Position numbers and translations under genes: made by a program
The notes under the pieces: generated by a model
The model's database searches: none
Seen by the model: the letters and a program-made list of their open reading frames with translations, nothing else
Told to the model about the DNA's origin: nothing
Source of the DNA: Gammaproteobacteria bacterium
Lineage (GTDB): Bacteria; Pseudomonadota; Gammaproteobacteria; Chromatiales; Chromatiaceae
NCBI GenBank assembly: GCA_020445415.1
Contig: JAGRGP010000021.1
Span: forward strand, 1-44,502
Direction of reading: 5' to 3'
DNA length: 44,502 nucleotides
In this document: positions 43,858 through 44,502 of the stretch, piece after piece
Layout of the letters: each line of letters starts with the position of its first letter
How positions within the stretch are numbered: the stretch's first letter is position 1

Positions 43858-44502
43858 TTAGTGGCCGGTAGCTCCCCCCGCACCCTTGGGGACACGGATG
43901 TCCTCTACCAGGTGCTGAATATGCTCCGGCGGTGCCTTGGTGGCCTTGGAGACCAGGATTGCAGTGGCGAAGTTGATCGCGGCGCCAATGGTACCAAAGG
44001 CTTCAGGCTGAATACCCAGGAACCAGTTATCGGCGGTGTTGGCCGCCATCGCGGTGCCCGGGATGAAGAACCAGCCCTTGAACCAGAAGATATAGACCAG
44101 GGTGGAGCCCAGACCGGCCAGCATGCCCAGCACGGCACCGGTGTTGTTAACCCGCTTGTTGAAGATACCCATCATCAACGCCGGGAAGATGGAAGAGGCA
44201 GCCAGACCAAAGGCCAGGGCCACAACCTGCGCGGCAAATCCCGGCGGATGCAGGCCAAACCAACCGGCAACAATGATCGCGCCGGCCATCGAGATACGGG
44301 CAGCCAGCAGCTCGCCTTTTTCCGATATGCCCTTGGCGAACATGCCCTTTAACAAGTCATGGGAGATGGCGGTGGACATGGCCAGCAACAATCCCGCCGC
44401 GGTGGAGAGCGCTGCGGCCAGGCCGCCGGCGGCCACCAGGGCGATGACCCAGTTTGGCAGTTTAGCGATTTCTGGATTGGCCAGCACCATGATGTCGCGG
44501 TC
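43858..44502 (-). CDS. Sodium:solute symporter (acetate permease type), N-terminal part cut off
   Basis: The last 214 codons of an SSS permease are present; the frame is open to the window edge (reading DRDIMVLANPEI), so more than half the gene lies outside. Spans include the conserved PNWVIALVAAGGLAAALSTAAGLLLAMSTAISHDLLKGMF segment, the hallmark of the ActP-like/VC_2705 subfamily of cation:acetate symporters. The tail (PEHIQHLVEDIRVPKGAGGATGH) is cytosolic. This subfamily commonly has a small DUF4212 partner gene upstream, which would lie outside the window. A strong terminator separates it from the downstream DUF294 gene. Confidence 0.9.
   Translation of the reverse strand, partial: DRDIMVLANPEIAKLPNWVIALVAAGGLAAALSTAAGLLLAMSTAISHDLLKGMFAKGISEKGELLAARISMAGAIIVAGWFGLHPPGFAAQVVALAFGLAASSIFPALMMGIFNKRVNNTGAVLGMLAGLGSTLVYIFWFKGWFFIPGTAMAANTADNWFLGIQPEAFGTIGAAINFATAILVSKATKAPPEHIQHLVEDIRVPKGAGGATGH

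Overview
The window is a 44.5 kb piece of a bacterial chromosome, almost certainly gammaproteobacterial. The protein set (IlvBH/IlvC, RF3, IbaG-type BolA protein, Ppx, SucAB, class I fumarase, a CbrA/CbrB-like two-component pair) and the presence of a PrsT-type TPR lipoprotein of the PEP-CTERM/exosortase world fit an environmental, possibly sulfur-oxidising or Chromatiales-like lineage. That placement is inference from family content only. I see no rRNA, tRNA, CRISPR array, transposase or prophage gene. The window opens inside ilvB and closes inside an acetate-type sodium:solute symporter gene, so both ends are cut genes.

Region 1 (1-9030, all + strand) is housekeeping. It holds branched-chain amino acid synthesis (ilvB, ilvH, ilvC, leuA) with pssA embedded, then a family 4 uracil-DNA glycosylase, rimI, prfC and a BolA/IbaG protein. 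Region 2 (9031-15420) is more accessory: an 800 bp stretch without a convincing gene, a small cyclic-nucleotide-binding-fold protein, a 921-residue PrsT-like TPR lipoprotein, and a visibly AT-richer pair encoding a minimal ThiF/E1-like adenylyltransferase and a double-hotdog (MaoC-like) protein.

Region 3 (15420-21315, - strand) is TCA cycle: sucA-sucB overlapping by one base, then class I fumarase; no lpd is present. Region 4 (21316-25400) holds a small conserved-looking ORF behind an orphan terminator hairpin, an exported SNase-like protein lacking the catalytic residues, a lexA pseudogene with an SOS-box-like site still upstream, ppx, and a zinc-ribbon Nudix hydrolase.

Region 5 (25600-44502, mostly - strand) is a carbon-source sensing and acetate-use neighbourhood. 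A sensor kinase with a transporter-like SSS domain (CbrA-like) and an NtrC-type regulator (CbrB-like) are preceded by a tiny membrane protein gene. Downstream follow an SSS permease, small membrane/TPR genes, a cNMP-CBS-nucleotidyltransferase (DUF294) gene coupled to a DnaQ-fold exonuclease gene, and acetyl-CoA synthetase. Upstream lie acetyl-CoA acetyltransferase and a second, paralogous DUF294-exonuclease pair, which again sits behind an SSS permease. The repeated association of permease, nucleotidyltransferase and exonuclease, next to acs and a CbrAB-like system, is the most system-like feature. The best-supported surprises are the broken lexA with a microhomology deletion and a 58-residue membrane protein at 30687-30863.
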